Shown here in pieces: positions 40,262-48,881 of a DNA stretch of 64,000 nt. The notes beneath the pieces are model-generated. The model saw nothing but the letters and a program-made list of their open reading frames with translations. It was not told the DNA's origin and did not search any database. The stretch's first letter is position 1. The number at the start of each line of letters is the position of its first letter. The stretch comes from CAYSPT01 sp964432985 (GTDB taxonomy: Bacteria > Muiribacteriota > CAYSPT01), in the NCBI GenBank assembly GCA_964432985.1, contig CAYSPT010000026.1:3747-67746 (forward strand), written 5' to 3'. The position numbers and the translations under genes are program-made.

Positions 40262-42880
40262 TCAGTAAACTCCTTTTGCATTGAGATACCGGCCGAACTT
40301 TCGGTCATCGGTCAGGATGTGATCGATGACCCATACCTTCAGTAACGTGAGCATTTGATCACCGGCGACATTGCCTTCAGTTTTCAACCGCTTCCGCAAC
40401 TCCCGGACATCACTCAGCAATGCGCGGTGCTTCTGAGAATGATTTTCAAATCCCGGGTACTTGTGCTCTTTCATAGATTCTTCTTCATCCGAAAAATGAA
40501 ACTCGGTGTATTTGATCAAGAAATCCAGGGTGTCATCCACGACCTCAGGTCCGGCACCGGAACTCACCGCAGTGTAAAGATCATTCGATTTTTCGAACAG
40601 CAACCGGTGTTGCATATCGATGGTTTTGATGTTGATACCGTAGCCGCTTCGCCAGAAAAAGACGGGCCGGTCGGCCAGATGATGATCCAGTATGGATCCT
40701 TTTCGCTTCTCGAATGTCTCGTACAGTTTCCAGCGGACCATGGGCACATTGAGAAGTAAGTCTCCCGGAATGCAGCACAGCTCCACCATGGAAGCGGCGC
40801 GGAACGAAAACAGGCTGGGTAGACCGTAGAGCACGGTCTCTTCGCCGAAAAAATCACCGGGTGACAGCGTCTCCAGGACCGATTCTTCCACGCAACGCTC
40901 CAGTTGGCCGTTCTTAACCATGTATATCGCCGAGTAGCCCTCCGTGGTGAAAACCTGCCCCTCGGGATAGCGGCGCCACTCCAGACCCTTGGCGATGGTG
41001 TTTTGAACCGGGTAGGAGATAGCTTCACCGAAAAGCCAGGTACCCTGGATAAACTCTTCGTTTTCACGCAAACGTTCGATATCGGCGTACAGCTTGTTGC
41101 GCTTTACGAACTCAAGGTAGAGACTGGATGACACCTGCAGGGCCTGCACGAAACTGGCCGCCCGGTAGGTTGCGTTTGAGGGCAGCCCCATCAGTCCGCT
41201 GAGTTCTCCTACGAATGCCCCGGCGGACAGCATGTTGATAACGGATGTCCCGGTCTGAATGAGTTCAACATTCCCGGTGATGATGATGTACATCTCCTTG
41301 TGTACCAGGCCTTTTTTCACGATGATGGATTCGGGATTGAAGGTGATCACGGGATTGTTGAGCAGTACATTCAATTCATAATCAGGAACCGAAGGAAAAT
41401 ACGCTTTAAGGAACTGCAAAGCCGACTGCTGGACATAGTTCTGAAAGCCGGGAATCAACACATCCACCGTTCCGAAAGGTGCACCCGATCCGATGTCCTT
41501 TTCTTCGGCGGTAAGCTCTCTTGATGTATGGGTCAGCATGATTTTGTCTGACTCGTCGTCCCTGAAATCCTCAGCGTTTCCGTGAATCAGGCCGCCACCG
41601 ATATCGATCTTCTTGAGATCCGCTTTAATCAGGTAATTCTCTTTTACCTGCTGGAGGAACTCCTCGGATATCCCGGGTTCTGATTCATCATCAGTCACCA
41701 TTTTTTCCAGCACCTCGAAGGCGGCAATATCTTCGTAGTGGGCGTAGGTGTGAAATCCGTCATTCCACAAAGCGCGGAACATGAAAATATTGGTCTCCAC
41801 CGGGTGGGGAGAAAAGATGGGCATGACCTCCAGACCGGCAATAGTATTCCACACTCCGAATTCCAGGTCATGAACGTCAAAATAGTCGTAGAAGCTCTCC
41901 TCGTCTATGGAAAGAAGAGCCGATATCTTCTTCATAACCGCCGAGCGGACCAGAGGAGTAGCATAATACTTGATACGGTGATCGGTGCGCATCAGGGTGG
42001 GAAGGCCGGCAAAATGATCGTCGTGTGAATGGGTGTGGAAAACCCCGTCTATTTCGTTGACGCTGATCCCGAGAGCCATGAGGCTGTGGAGGAAGTTTGG
42101 GCCGGCATCGATGAGATAAACCTTACCCTGGAAAACAAGCACACTGGATACGCACTGCCGGTTGGAGTCCCAACCGTCCCCCTCCCCGGAGTGTATCACG
42201 GAAAAATACTCTCGTTTGATATTGTGAAATCCCAGGGAAAAGGGCAGCCCGTACTGCTCGTGAAGGCCCAGGTTCAGGTCCACCGTCTCCCGCTCGTTGC
42301 CGTATTTGATTTCGAATACGTTCAGCCCGCGGCGCTGGATAAAAACCCCATTTCTGATTTCTACCGGGTCATCCTCGACGTACAACGTGTCCAGGAGCAT
42401 GTCCGTGGGCCGTATGGCCCCGAAGGCGAACCGCAGTTTCAGGCGCATGGCCTCCCGGGCCTGCTCGGAGGGCAGCCCCGTGCGAATCATCTCCTCTTCG
42501 CTGACCAATCCGTAATTACCCCGGAATATATACTGCATTTGCGATTCCACCTGGTTACGCGAACCGATGAGCAGCGGTTTGGCGCCGGTATTGTTTGGGT
42601 GGTCCGGCAGTATCATACCCTGTCGGTAGAGCATCTGCAGGAGCGGAAATTCCGCCAGGTTGGCGAAGCTTCCTTTTTGAACTAATAAGTCTGAGAGCAA
42701 AAGGGCATTGGGACCGGTTTCGTAGGTCACCTCATCTTTGGTTCGGGTAGCAATGAGACCCCTTTTCATGAGGAATTTCACGCTGTCAGCAGGGCACCCG
42801 CACAACATGTAAAGCCCAGCTTGAGGCACCTCTACCCAGTACATTCCCGTAGCAACTTTTATTTTTGTTATTTTCTGCAC
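40262..42880 (-). CDS. metallo-beta-lactamase / double cyclic-nucleotide-binding / hemerythrin fusion protein
   Basis: An 872-residue multidomain protein. Residues about 230-480 are a metallo-beta-lactamase fold with HSHDDH at 284-289 and later His residues (SPHPVET, LTHTSRE). Residues about 515-620 and 640-735 are two CNB-like domains (FVGELSGLMGLPSNAT, FFGEETVLYGLPSLFS), both without the phosphate Arg. The C-terminal 125 residues are a bacteriohemerythrin: IDMQHRLLFEKSNDL, FHFSDEEESMKEHKYP, NHSQKHR and VIDHILTDDRKFGRYL carry the di-iron ligands. The N-terminal 220 residues are not recognised. It probably couples oxygen or iron sensing to hydrolase or CNB output. Confidence 0.8.
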   Translation of the reverse strand: MQKITKIKVATGMYWVEVPQAGLYMLCGCPADSVKFLMKRGLIATRTKDEVTYETGPNALLLSDLLVQKGSFANLAEFPLLQMLYRQGMILPDHPNNTGAKPLLIGSRNQVESQMQYIFRGNYGLVSEEEMIRTGLPSEQAREAMRLKLRFAFGAIRPTDMLLDTLYVEDDPVEIRNGVFIQRRGLNVFEIKYGNERETVDLNLGLHEQYGLPFSLGFHNIKREYFSVIHSGEGDGWDSNRQCVSSVLVFQGKVYLIDAGPNFLHSLMALGISVNEIDGVFHTHSHDDHFAGLPTLMRTDHRIKYYATPLVRSAVMKKISALLSIDEESFYDYFDVHDLEFGVWNTIAGLEVMPIFSPHPVETNIFMFRALWNDGFHTYAHYEDIAAFEVLEKMVTDDESEPGISEEFLQQVKENYLIKADLKKIDIGGGLIHGNAEDFRDDESDKIMLTHTSRELTAEEKDIGSGAPFGTVDVLIPGFQNYVQQSALQFLKAYFPSVPDYELNVLLNNPVITFNPESIIVKKGLVHKEMYIIITGNVELIQTGTSVINMLSAGAFVGELSGLMGLPSNATYRAASFVQALQVSSSLYLEFVKRNKLYADIERLRENEEFIQGTWLFGEAISYPVQNTIAKGLEWRRYPEGQVFTTEGYSAIYMVKNGQLERCVEESVLETLSPGDFFGEETVLYGLPSLFSFRAASMVELCCIPGDLLLNVPMVRWKLYETFEKRKGSILDHHLADRPVFFWRSGYGINIKTIDMQHRLLFEKSNDLYTAVSSGAGPEVVDDTLDFLIKYTEFHFSDEEESMKEHKYPGFENHSQKHRALLSDVRELRKRLKTEGNVAGDQMLTLLKVWVIDHILTDDRKFGRYLNAKGVY

Positions 42881-43052
42881 CGCTGCACCCCCTGAACCTA
42901 TACGGCATCAGTTTACCAACCATTAGATGTTCAGTGCAACTTTGAAGCAGAATGACTTACCACCCTCTGCCTCTGTTTGGTGTAGAAAGGTCGGAGATTG
43001 ACAAGTATGGATGCTGAATCATGTCCTGCAGGCAATGGTGTATCCGCAGTAA

Positions 43053-44909
43053 TTATTTCTTTTTGACGGCTATGCTACCCAGCCGGGTGGTGACATGAAC
43101 CACCGGAGCCTGTGCGCCGGGTCGGTCGAGTTTGAAATCGTTTTCCACCTCGCCGATACCGACATCGGTATCGATAACGAGATGGGGAACGGGAAGCGGT
43201 GGCAGATGCAGTTCGATCTGGCCCATTTTTGACGAGCAATCGACCCGACCATCCTCGGCATAACGGTCGATATCCACCTTGACACTTCCCATTTTTGTGG
43301 AGGCCCGCAGATTTCCGGAGATGCCGGAGGCGTTTACCGATCCCATCTTGGTTTCAAGGTCCCCGTCTCCGGTAACGTTACGAAGGCTGACCGAACCGTT
43401 TTTGTTGGTGACAGTGTAGGTTTCAGCCCGGATATCTTCTCCTTTGAAGGAACCCATTTTCAGATCGCATACCAGCGAGGAGCACTGGATTTCCTTTGCC
43501 TGTATCGAGCCCAGGTTGTTTGAAACCTGTACGGTTGCTCCTTCAAGCTTATACAGGTTGATGCTTCCACGCTTCGAACCGACCGCTACATTTTCCATCA
43601 ATCCGTAGACCGACACATCAGTGGAATCCTCGTCAACTTTCACGGAGAATCCGGGGGGAACCATCACCTTGTACTTGATGTTCATATCACGGTATACGGA
43701 CATGTTCCTGGTCATCGTTTCACCCACAGTCAACGTATTACCCTGGAAATCAGCCGACACCTCGAGAGCCTCCGCCAGGTTCTGCGCCTGTTGCCGGTCC
43801 TTTCCGGACACATTCTTCACCGTTACTAAAACGATCTGATTCTCGTTTACATCCCCGACTATTTCAACTTCCCGCCGTTGTGCGTACCTCTTTTGATTCC
43901 GGGGGGTGAAGCTGATAATCCCCCGGTCCTGCCCAGCTTCAGGGCTGATGACTAACCGCTCGGTGACTGTTATCTCACTGGAGTTGCAGTGATGGTAATA
44001 ACCGTAGAGGCTGCCGATCAACATCAGGGGGACAATGATGGCGGCAAGAAACAACCAGATACTCTTCCGGCGGAACGGATACCGCTTCAGATGGATGCTT
44101 GAAAACACCTGGATAAGCAAGGCCAAACAGGCCAGACCTATGACCAGCCAGGCACCGTGAAACAATGCTCCGGGCAAGCCGGTAAAATGATTGAACAACG
44201 TGGCGGATTCAAACAAGGAGTACTTCAATAAATTAAACGCACCCTTGGCGACCGCGAACAGACCACAGCACGCCAGCGGCAGGTACAGGATGAACAGCAA
44301 TACTAGGAAGAGGAAAACCTGCATCAGGGCAGATGGTTGTTGGGCTTCGGCCATTTTTCGGGCGGTTTCCTCGTCTGTTGCCATTTGAAGCGGCTTCTCT
44401 CTCGGTATTATCACCCACAGAACCAGGTAGATCAGTATGGAGCTTCCGCCCATGAGAAGAAACAGGATGAAAGCAATCCGTATCAATACTGCCTCGATCC
44501 GGAAGTACTCCCCCAGACCGCCGCACACTCCGGCAATCACCCGGTTGGTGTTGGAGCACGCCAGACGCTTTCTAAATGTGTAGACAGAAGAGGCTTTCCT
44601 CATTTCCTTCCCCTTTGGGACCTCAGAATCCGGTTCACCCTCCGTGAGAGAAGCAAAAACCTGGTCCAGGTCTCCAAACTCGCAGATCGTTTCCATGACG
44701 ACCTGGGCGTCGGCAACCGTGGTGTCTTTGCCGGCCAGTTTTTGCTGGATAGCATAGTGAAAATGCTCCCGGATATCGTGTACCAGTTCGTTGAATTCTT
44801 TTTCTTCAACACAGGATTGGTATGATTCTATCCGGTCGTAGAAATCGCTCATCAATATTTCCGCTTCACGATTGAGAGTGAAGTACTCGACATAATCTTT
44901 CTTTTTCAT
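43053..44909 (-). CDS. PspC-domain membrane protein with DUF4097-like beta domain
   Basis: A 618-residue protein. The N-terminal 90 residues are helical (DUF1700-like, with KEFNELVHDIREHFHYAI). A PspC domain follows at about 110-172 (CSNTNRVIAGVCGGLGEYFRIEAVLIRIAF plus a LVLWVIIP helix), then three or four further transmembrane helices and a beta-helical C-terminal half of about 300 residues of the DUF4097 type (repeated 'xxKMGSVxx' strands). It is probably an envelope-stress sensor or adhesin-like protein. It lies seven bases after the PadR gene, the standard pairing for this class. Confidence 0.85.
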   Translation of the reverse strand: MKKKDYVEYFTLNREAEILMSDFYDRIESYQSCVEEKEFNELVHDIREHFHYAIQQKLAGKDTTVADAQVVMETICEFGDLDQVFASLTEGEPDSEVPKGKEMRKASSVYTFRKRLACSNTNRVIAGVCGGLGEYFRIEAVLIRIAFILFLLMGGSSILIYLVLWVIIPREKPLQMATDEETARKMAEAQQPSALMQVFLFLVLLFILYLPLACCGLFAVAKGAFNLLKYSLFESATLFNHFTGLPGALFHGAWLVIGLACLALLIQVFSSIHLKRYPFRRKSIWLFLAAIIVPLMLIGSLYGYYHHCNSSEITVTERLVISPEAGQDRGIISFTPRNQKRYAQRREVEIVGDVNENQIVLVTVKNVSGKDRQQAQNLAEALEVSADFQGNTLTVGETMTRNMSVYRDMNIKYKVMVPPGFSVKVDEDSTDVSVYGLMENVAVGSKRGSINLYKLEGATVQVSNNLGSIQAKEIQCSSLVCDLKMGSFKGEDIRAETYTVTNKNGSVSLRNVTGDGDLETKMGSVNASGISGNLRASTKMGSVKVDIDRYAEDGRVDCSSKMGQIELHLPPLPVPHLVIDTDVGIGEVENDFKLDRPGAQAPVVHVTTRLGSIAVKKK

Positions 44910-44915
44910 GATTTG

Positions 44916-45323
44916 CTACCCCTTCCCCGCTGCATCTAATTCAAAAACCTGTTGCAGTCCGTTGCGCAATATATTCCATTCATTCTTCATTTCCAGGTAT
45001 ACTTCTCGGCCCATTTCGGTCAAAACATAATATTTCCTCGGTGGCCCCTGGACTGATTCCTTCCAGGAATAACCGATTATCCCTTCCTTCTTGAGCCGGT
45101 TCAGCAGAGGATACACGGTTCCGGCAACCGTCTCCACACCGCTTTGCTTGAGCTGCTGGCACAGATCGTAGCCATAGCACTCCGCCCTGGAAAGCAGCGA
45201 CAGTATGGCCAGCTCCAGAGATCCTTTTTTCATCTGCACGATTTTTCTGGCAACCAGGGTCTTACAATCTTTTTGTCCGGCACCATCAGACTGCTGGATG
45301 CTCTTTCCACTGTCCTGAGCCAT
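44916..45323 (-). CDS. PadR-family transcriptional regulator
   Basis: A 135-residue winged-helix repressor. The core is KKGSLELAILSLLSRAECYGYDLCQQL, then VAGTVYPLLNRLKKEGII and RKYYVLTEMGREV, all PadR hallmarks. An extra 30-residue N-terminal segment precedes the core; the ATG at 45323 is supported by AGGAGG seven bases upstream, so the extension is probably real. It should repress its own operon with the PspC protein gene, through the operator at 45348-45394. Confidence 0.92.
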   Translation of the reverse strand: MAQDSGKSIQQSDGAGQKDCKTLVARKIVQMKKGSLELAILSLLSRAECYGYDLCQQLKQSGVETVAGTVYPLLNRLKKEGIIGYSWKESVQGPPRKYYVLTEMGREVYLEMKNEWNILRNGLQQVFELDAAGKG

Positions 45324-45347
45324 AGACCCGCCTCCTAGTTTTCTTAA

Positions 45348-45394
45348 CCAAGTACATTGTATTACATACTACCTTGTTTTGTCAAGTTACTTGG
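45348..45394 (-). promoter_or_regulatory. promoter bracketed by a PadR-type operator
   Basis: On the minus strand TTGACA (45380-45385) and TACAAT (45356-45361) are spaced by 18 bases. A perfect inverted repeat CCAAGTA (45348-45354) / TACTTGG (45388-45394) flanks the promoter on both sides, and CAAGT-T-ACTTG (45383-45393) is itself an 11-base palindrome at the -35 side. A repressor bound here would block the padR-PspC operon. Confidence 0.65.
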
Positions 45395-45554
45395 CTGATT
45401 TTTTTCTATGCTCTTTCTTCAGATGGCAAATACACTTGTTTGTTGCTCAAAGCGCTTGCTCAACAGTGCTTACACCTGATAGATTTTATGTGTTACACTG
45501 TTTCTACGCAGTTAGAACACATGTATTGAACAAGATGGAAACGCGAGATCAGCA

Positions 45555-47273
45555 ATGGTAAAACGTCGAAACAAGAAGCGTGCCCAGCGTCAGCAGGCGG
45601 GGGGAGCAAGCAAAGGGAAGCAGAGCGAAACCAGAGGCACCGGACAGACAGGCGGCTCTGGTTATTCATTCATTTTACATGGTGCGGGTGTGGTCACCTG
45701 CTTGACCCTTCTTGGGCTGCTTTGCTACAGCCAGGTTATTTTGACGGCCCCTTTTCTCTTTGATGACAATCTTTTCATCGAGAGAAACAGGTTCGTGCAC
45801 TCACTGGACTTCGTCCCGGAGATATTTACCTCCAGCACCACCGAAGGCGCCTGGGTTCCGAGCAATTTCTACCGGCCCATGCAATCACTTCTGCACGCAG
45901 TTTTGTGCACCCTTTTCGGGATCATTCCCCTACCCCACCATCTCGCCTCGGTGCTGATTCACATAGTCAACAGCGTGCTGCTTTTCTACCTGCTGATTCG
46001 TTTTGGCTGCTCCCGCACGGCCAGTCTGTGTGGAGCGCTCCTTTTCGTGGTCCATCCCGTGCAGGTCGAAGCTATAGCATACATTTCCGGGGCCAGTGAT
46101 CCCCTGGGATTCATGTTTATCCTGTCCGGATTCCTGATATTTATGACCGCCCTGTATCGAAAGCGCTCATGGTGCTACCCGCTGGCGTTTCTGTGTTTTA
46201 CCGCCGCCCTGTTCTCGAAAGAAACAGCCAGTGTAACCGTGGCGCTCCTGGCAGCGTACACCATTTTCGCCTGGAAAAAGCTTTCATCTGCCGCAAGGAG
46301 AAACGCCCTGTTGATGACCGCCACGGTGGGGATTCTGTGCGTCAGCTATGTTGCCCTGCGCTTTACGGTGCTCAACTTTACCGGTAATTTCGGTTTGACG
46401 GACGCTGAAAACGTATACACTCGCCACCTCCACATACGCTTGATAACGTTCATTCACTCGATCGCAGAGTATGCCAAGATCCTGCTGGTCCCGTTTCACA
46501 TGTACTTCGAGAAGCCCTACGTGGCGTATACGCACCTGCTTTCAATCAAGGGACTGCTGGGTTTGATGATAGCTGGAATAACTGTAACCGGAGTATGGAT
46601 TTCTTTACGGCGCCAGAGAACGGTTTTCTTTGCCTGCACCTGGATATTTGCCTGCCTGGCTCCGGTCTCGGGAATCGTTCCCCTCAACGCCATGTACCTT
46701 GACCACTGGCTCTATCTCCCGTTTGCCGGTCTGGCCATGCTGGCGGCCATGGGGCTCGATCTGTTGACAAAACGCTTCAACAGCAGACTTATAACCTCGA
46801 TCGTGCTTATATGCCTGACACTCTTTTGTGCACGAACAGTTGTCCGTAACGCCGACTGGTCGGACATCGTGCGATTCTACCTGCACGAACTGAAGTACAA
46901 CGACGAATCAGCCCGCATTCACAATAACCTGGCCATGGAATATGAAGAGCGGGGACAGCAGCAACACGCGATCAAGCACTATTTGCGGGCAGTCGATTTA
47001 CACGATATCTACCCCCAGACCCACCATAACCTAGCCCAGCTGCTGATCAAGCAGGGCAAGATAGACGAAAGTATCCAGGAGCTTTTCAGGGGATTGAAAC
47101 TGGACCCTAGATTCATCCACAGCTATAAAACTCTGCATGAAATTTACCGCACCCGGCAGGACCTGCAGCGGGCCCGGATATGCAGCGAATTCGTCAGCCG
47201 TCTCGAACTGGGCGAAACCGTCAGCTATGACGAGGTGACCAGGCGCCTGGTGGGGCTGCAGTCAAACCCCTGA
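45555..47273 (+). CDS. TMTC-like membrane glycosyltransferase with C-terminal TPR
   Basis: A 572-residue protein. The first 30 residues are basic and low in complexity (MVKRRNKKRAQRQQ). About ten transmembrane helices follow. FLFDDNLFIERN in the first loop and FYRPMQSLLHA are the landmarks of the TMTC/PMT-C superfamily of polyprenyl-sugar-dependent glycosyltransferases; the acidic DD is the likely catalytic pair. Residues about 445-540 are two or three TPRs (RIHNNLAMEYEERGQQQHAI, THHNLAQLLIKQGKIDESI). It should transfer a sugar from a lipid carrier to a protein or glycan at the outer face of the inner membrane. Confidence 0.85.
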   Translation: MVKRRNKKRAQRQQAGGASKGKQSETRGTGQTGGSGYSFILHGAGVVTCLTLLGLLCYSQVILTAPFLFDDNLFIERNRFVHSLDFVPEIFTSSTTEGAWVPSNFYRPMQSLLHAVLCTLFGIIPLPHHLASVLIHIVNSVLLFYLLIRFGCSRTASLCGALLFVVHPVQVEAIAYISGASDPLGFMFILSGFLIFMTALYRKRSWCYPLAFLCFTAALFSKETASVTVALLAAYTIFAWKKLSSAARRNALLMTATVGILCVSYVALRFTVLNFTGNFGLTDAENVYTRHLHIRLITFIHSIAEYAKILLVPFHMYFEKPYVAYTHLLSIKGLLGLMIAGITVTGVWISLRRQRTVFFACTWIFACLAPVSGIVPLNAMYLDHWLYLPFAGLAMLAAMGLDLLTKRFNSRLITSIVLICLTLFCARTVVRNADWSDIVRFYLHELKYNDESARIHNNLAMEYEERGQQQHAIKHYLRAVDLHDIYPQTHHNLAQLLIKQGKIDESIQELFRGLKLDPRFIHSYKTLHEIYRTRQDLQRARICSEFVSRLELGETVSYDEVTRRLVGLQSNP

Positions 47274-47463
47274 TATACAGAATTCAAGACGGCCGTCCGC
47301 TTCCCGGGGAAATGTTAATAGATTATTTTTGAAACTTATGCCGGGTGGCGGCATAGTACCTTGTGAAGCACAACGAAGCGGTGAAAGCAAACCAACCCGG
47401 GAAGATGAGACGAAGATGGCGCATCTTCCATTAACCTTGACACTCACATCCTTACCTTCCATA
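47274..47463 (+). ncRNA. candidate structured RNA or 3' UTR element
   Basis: Two perfect hairpins lie in this gene-free stretch: ATGCCG-GGTGG-CGGCAT (47338-47354) and GAAGATG-GCG-CATCTTC (47412-47428). A strong terminator follows. The segment between them has the string GAAAGCAAACC, which recalls c-di-GMP riboswitches, but the rest of that motif is missing. It could be a stand-alone small RNA or the structured 3' end of the glycosyltransferase mRNA. Confidence 0.35.
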
Positions 47464-47498
47464 GCGGCCCCGTGTTAAACGGGGCCCCCTTTTTTTTT
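47464..47498 (+). terminator. intrinsic terminator after the glycosyltransferase region
   Basis: GGCCCCGT (47466-47473) pairs perfectly with ACGGGGCC (47479-47486) around GTTAA, followed by three C and nine T. A strong Rho-independent terminator for plus-strand transcripts. Confidence 0.85.
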
Positions 47499-47539
47499 GA
47501 GGCACACAGTAAGGTTCTGTGATGATAAGAAAAGAGCGG

Positions 47540-48511
47540 TTAAAACAAAGAGAGCCAGTCCTCTATTTCTATGACGCCCAGTTTCTGTTGGATATTCGCA
47601 TTAATCTCGATACCCATGGGCTTTGAGTAATCTGCTTCCACCCAATTCTGCGATACTATGTGCTCGCCTTCCATGGTCAGTCCGTGATTCTGAACGATGG
47701 AGTCATCCAGTTTGCGGCAGAAGTAACGGTACTGCTCGATGATCTTCCCGTACTTGTTATGCACACCGGCAGAAACATGCTTGAAGCTTTCTCTGACATA
47801 CGAAAACAGCCGTCTGTCCACAGCGGTGCACGACAGAATCTTCTTTTTCATCGCGCTTTCCAGACTGTTGAACGACCAGTCTTTGGGTTTGACGCTGAAA
47901 TTCGTCCGCATATAAACGGGCATCACCTTCCAGGAGCAGAAATCGAGCATAGCAAAGGCAAAATCCACGAACTGTTCAAGAATTCCTATCAATGCAATTT
48001 TGTTTTCAATAGCCTCGCAGGCAGACCGATACAACTCGTCGTCAGAAACATAGTCGAAAAATCCCGTGGTGTCATCCATGAAAACCGGCTGTATTCTGTT
48101 AATTGGATTCACGGAGAGATCGTTGAGCCTGATGAGCCAGCGGGACATGACATTGTAAGATTCAGGTAAACGCTGCACAAAATCTTCCAGGGTGATTTTC
48201 TCTCTCACCTTATTGAGCCAGAAATACAAGGAAAAAAGTGCTTTAACCGGGTCCCGAAGGGTCGTTATGTAACGACATGTTTTATCTGTGGATAGATGAA
48301 CCGGATAGGGAATTTCTACCAGCAGGTACCGGCAGTCGGAACTGACCACGGAACGCTGTGCCTCGAAAGCTTCCCATTTAATACCCAGAATATTGCAGTA
48401 CCGGCGGATGAGGAAACGGACGGTTGAACTTCCCGTCCGGGGAATGCCGTAATGAACGAAAAGCGTATTATCTCCTTCGTTAGGTCTCACCTTCATGTAA
48501 TACCATTTCAT
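47540..48511 (-). CDS. sulfotransferase-family protein
   Basis: A 323-residue cytosolic protein. FVHYGIPRTGSSTVRFLIRR is the 5'-phosphosulfate loop for PAPS, and CRYITTLRDPVKALFSLYFW is the 3'-phosphate-binding motif (RDP...S), in the order found in bacterial carbohydrate or lipid sulfotransferases. It would transfer a sulfate group to a sugar, lipid or protein; the acceptor is not readable. It stands beside a glycosyltransferase, which could make its acceptor, but the two are on opposite strands. Confidence 0.8.
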   Translation of the reverse strand: MKWYYMKVRPNEGDNTLFVHYGIPRTGSSTVRFLIRRYCNILGIKWEAFEAQRSVVSSDCRYLLVEIPYPVHLSTDKTCRYITTLRDPVKALFSLYFWLNKVREKITLEDFVQRLPESYNVMSRWLIRLNDLSVNPINRIQPVFMDDTTGFFDYVSDDELYRSACEAIENKIALIGILEQFVDFAFAMLDFCSWKVMPVYMRTNFSVKPKDWSFNSLESAMKKKILSCTAVDRRLFSYVRESFKHVSAGVHNKYGKIIEQYRYFCRKLDDSIVQNHGLTMEGEHIVSQNWVEADYSKPMGIEINANIQQKLGVIEIEDWLSLF

Positions 48512-48881
48512 CAGGACCCCTCCTGTTTTTTATATTATTCCGCACACGTCATCTTTCCTTTGATGGCCTGTCTGTAATTCCATCCTGATTACCTCGGCCC
48601 TCGCAGTAGGCTCCATTATAACAGGATACCCCATTTCCATACCATTTCAGCCAGAAACCGGCTTACTCACATTGCGAGATACCCTGTGGGATCACATCGA
48701 TCCGGGAACACATGACCACCGTTGAAAAATCAATGAGCAAGATTGTTTAGATATCGAAGAAGGGCGACAAGAACTACAACTCACAACACAGGAAAGCATA
48801 AAAGCGTAACATAATAATGTTAAACGGTCTATATATATTAGAAACCTAAATTTGATAATTGAAAGAAAGAGGTGCCACACT
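48512..48881. other. gene-free divergent region
   Basis: These 370 bases separate the sulfotransferase gene (minus) from the secreted orphan (plus). I saw no gene or RNA. The right half is AT-rich (TCTATATATATTAG near 48832) and likely holds the plus-strand promoter. An open frame on the minus strand (48692-49003) overlaps the start of the orphan gene and looks like a shadow. Confidence 0.5.

Noticed and set aside
47380..47440. c-di-GMP-I riboswitch because of GAAAGCAAACC.
   Set aside because: The partner motif GGGACGCAAAGCC and the enclosing stems are missing, and the element lies after a gene and before a terminator with no gene directly downstream.
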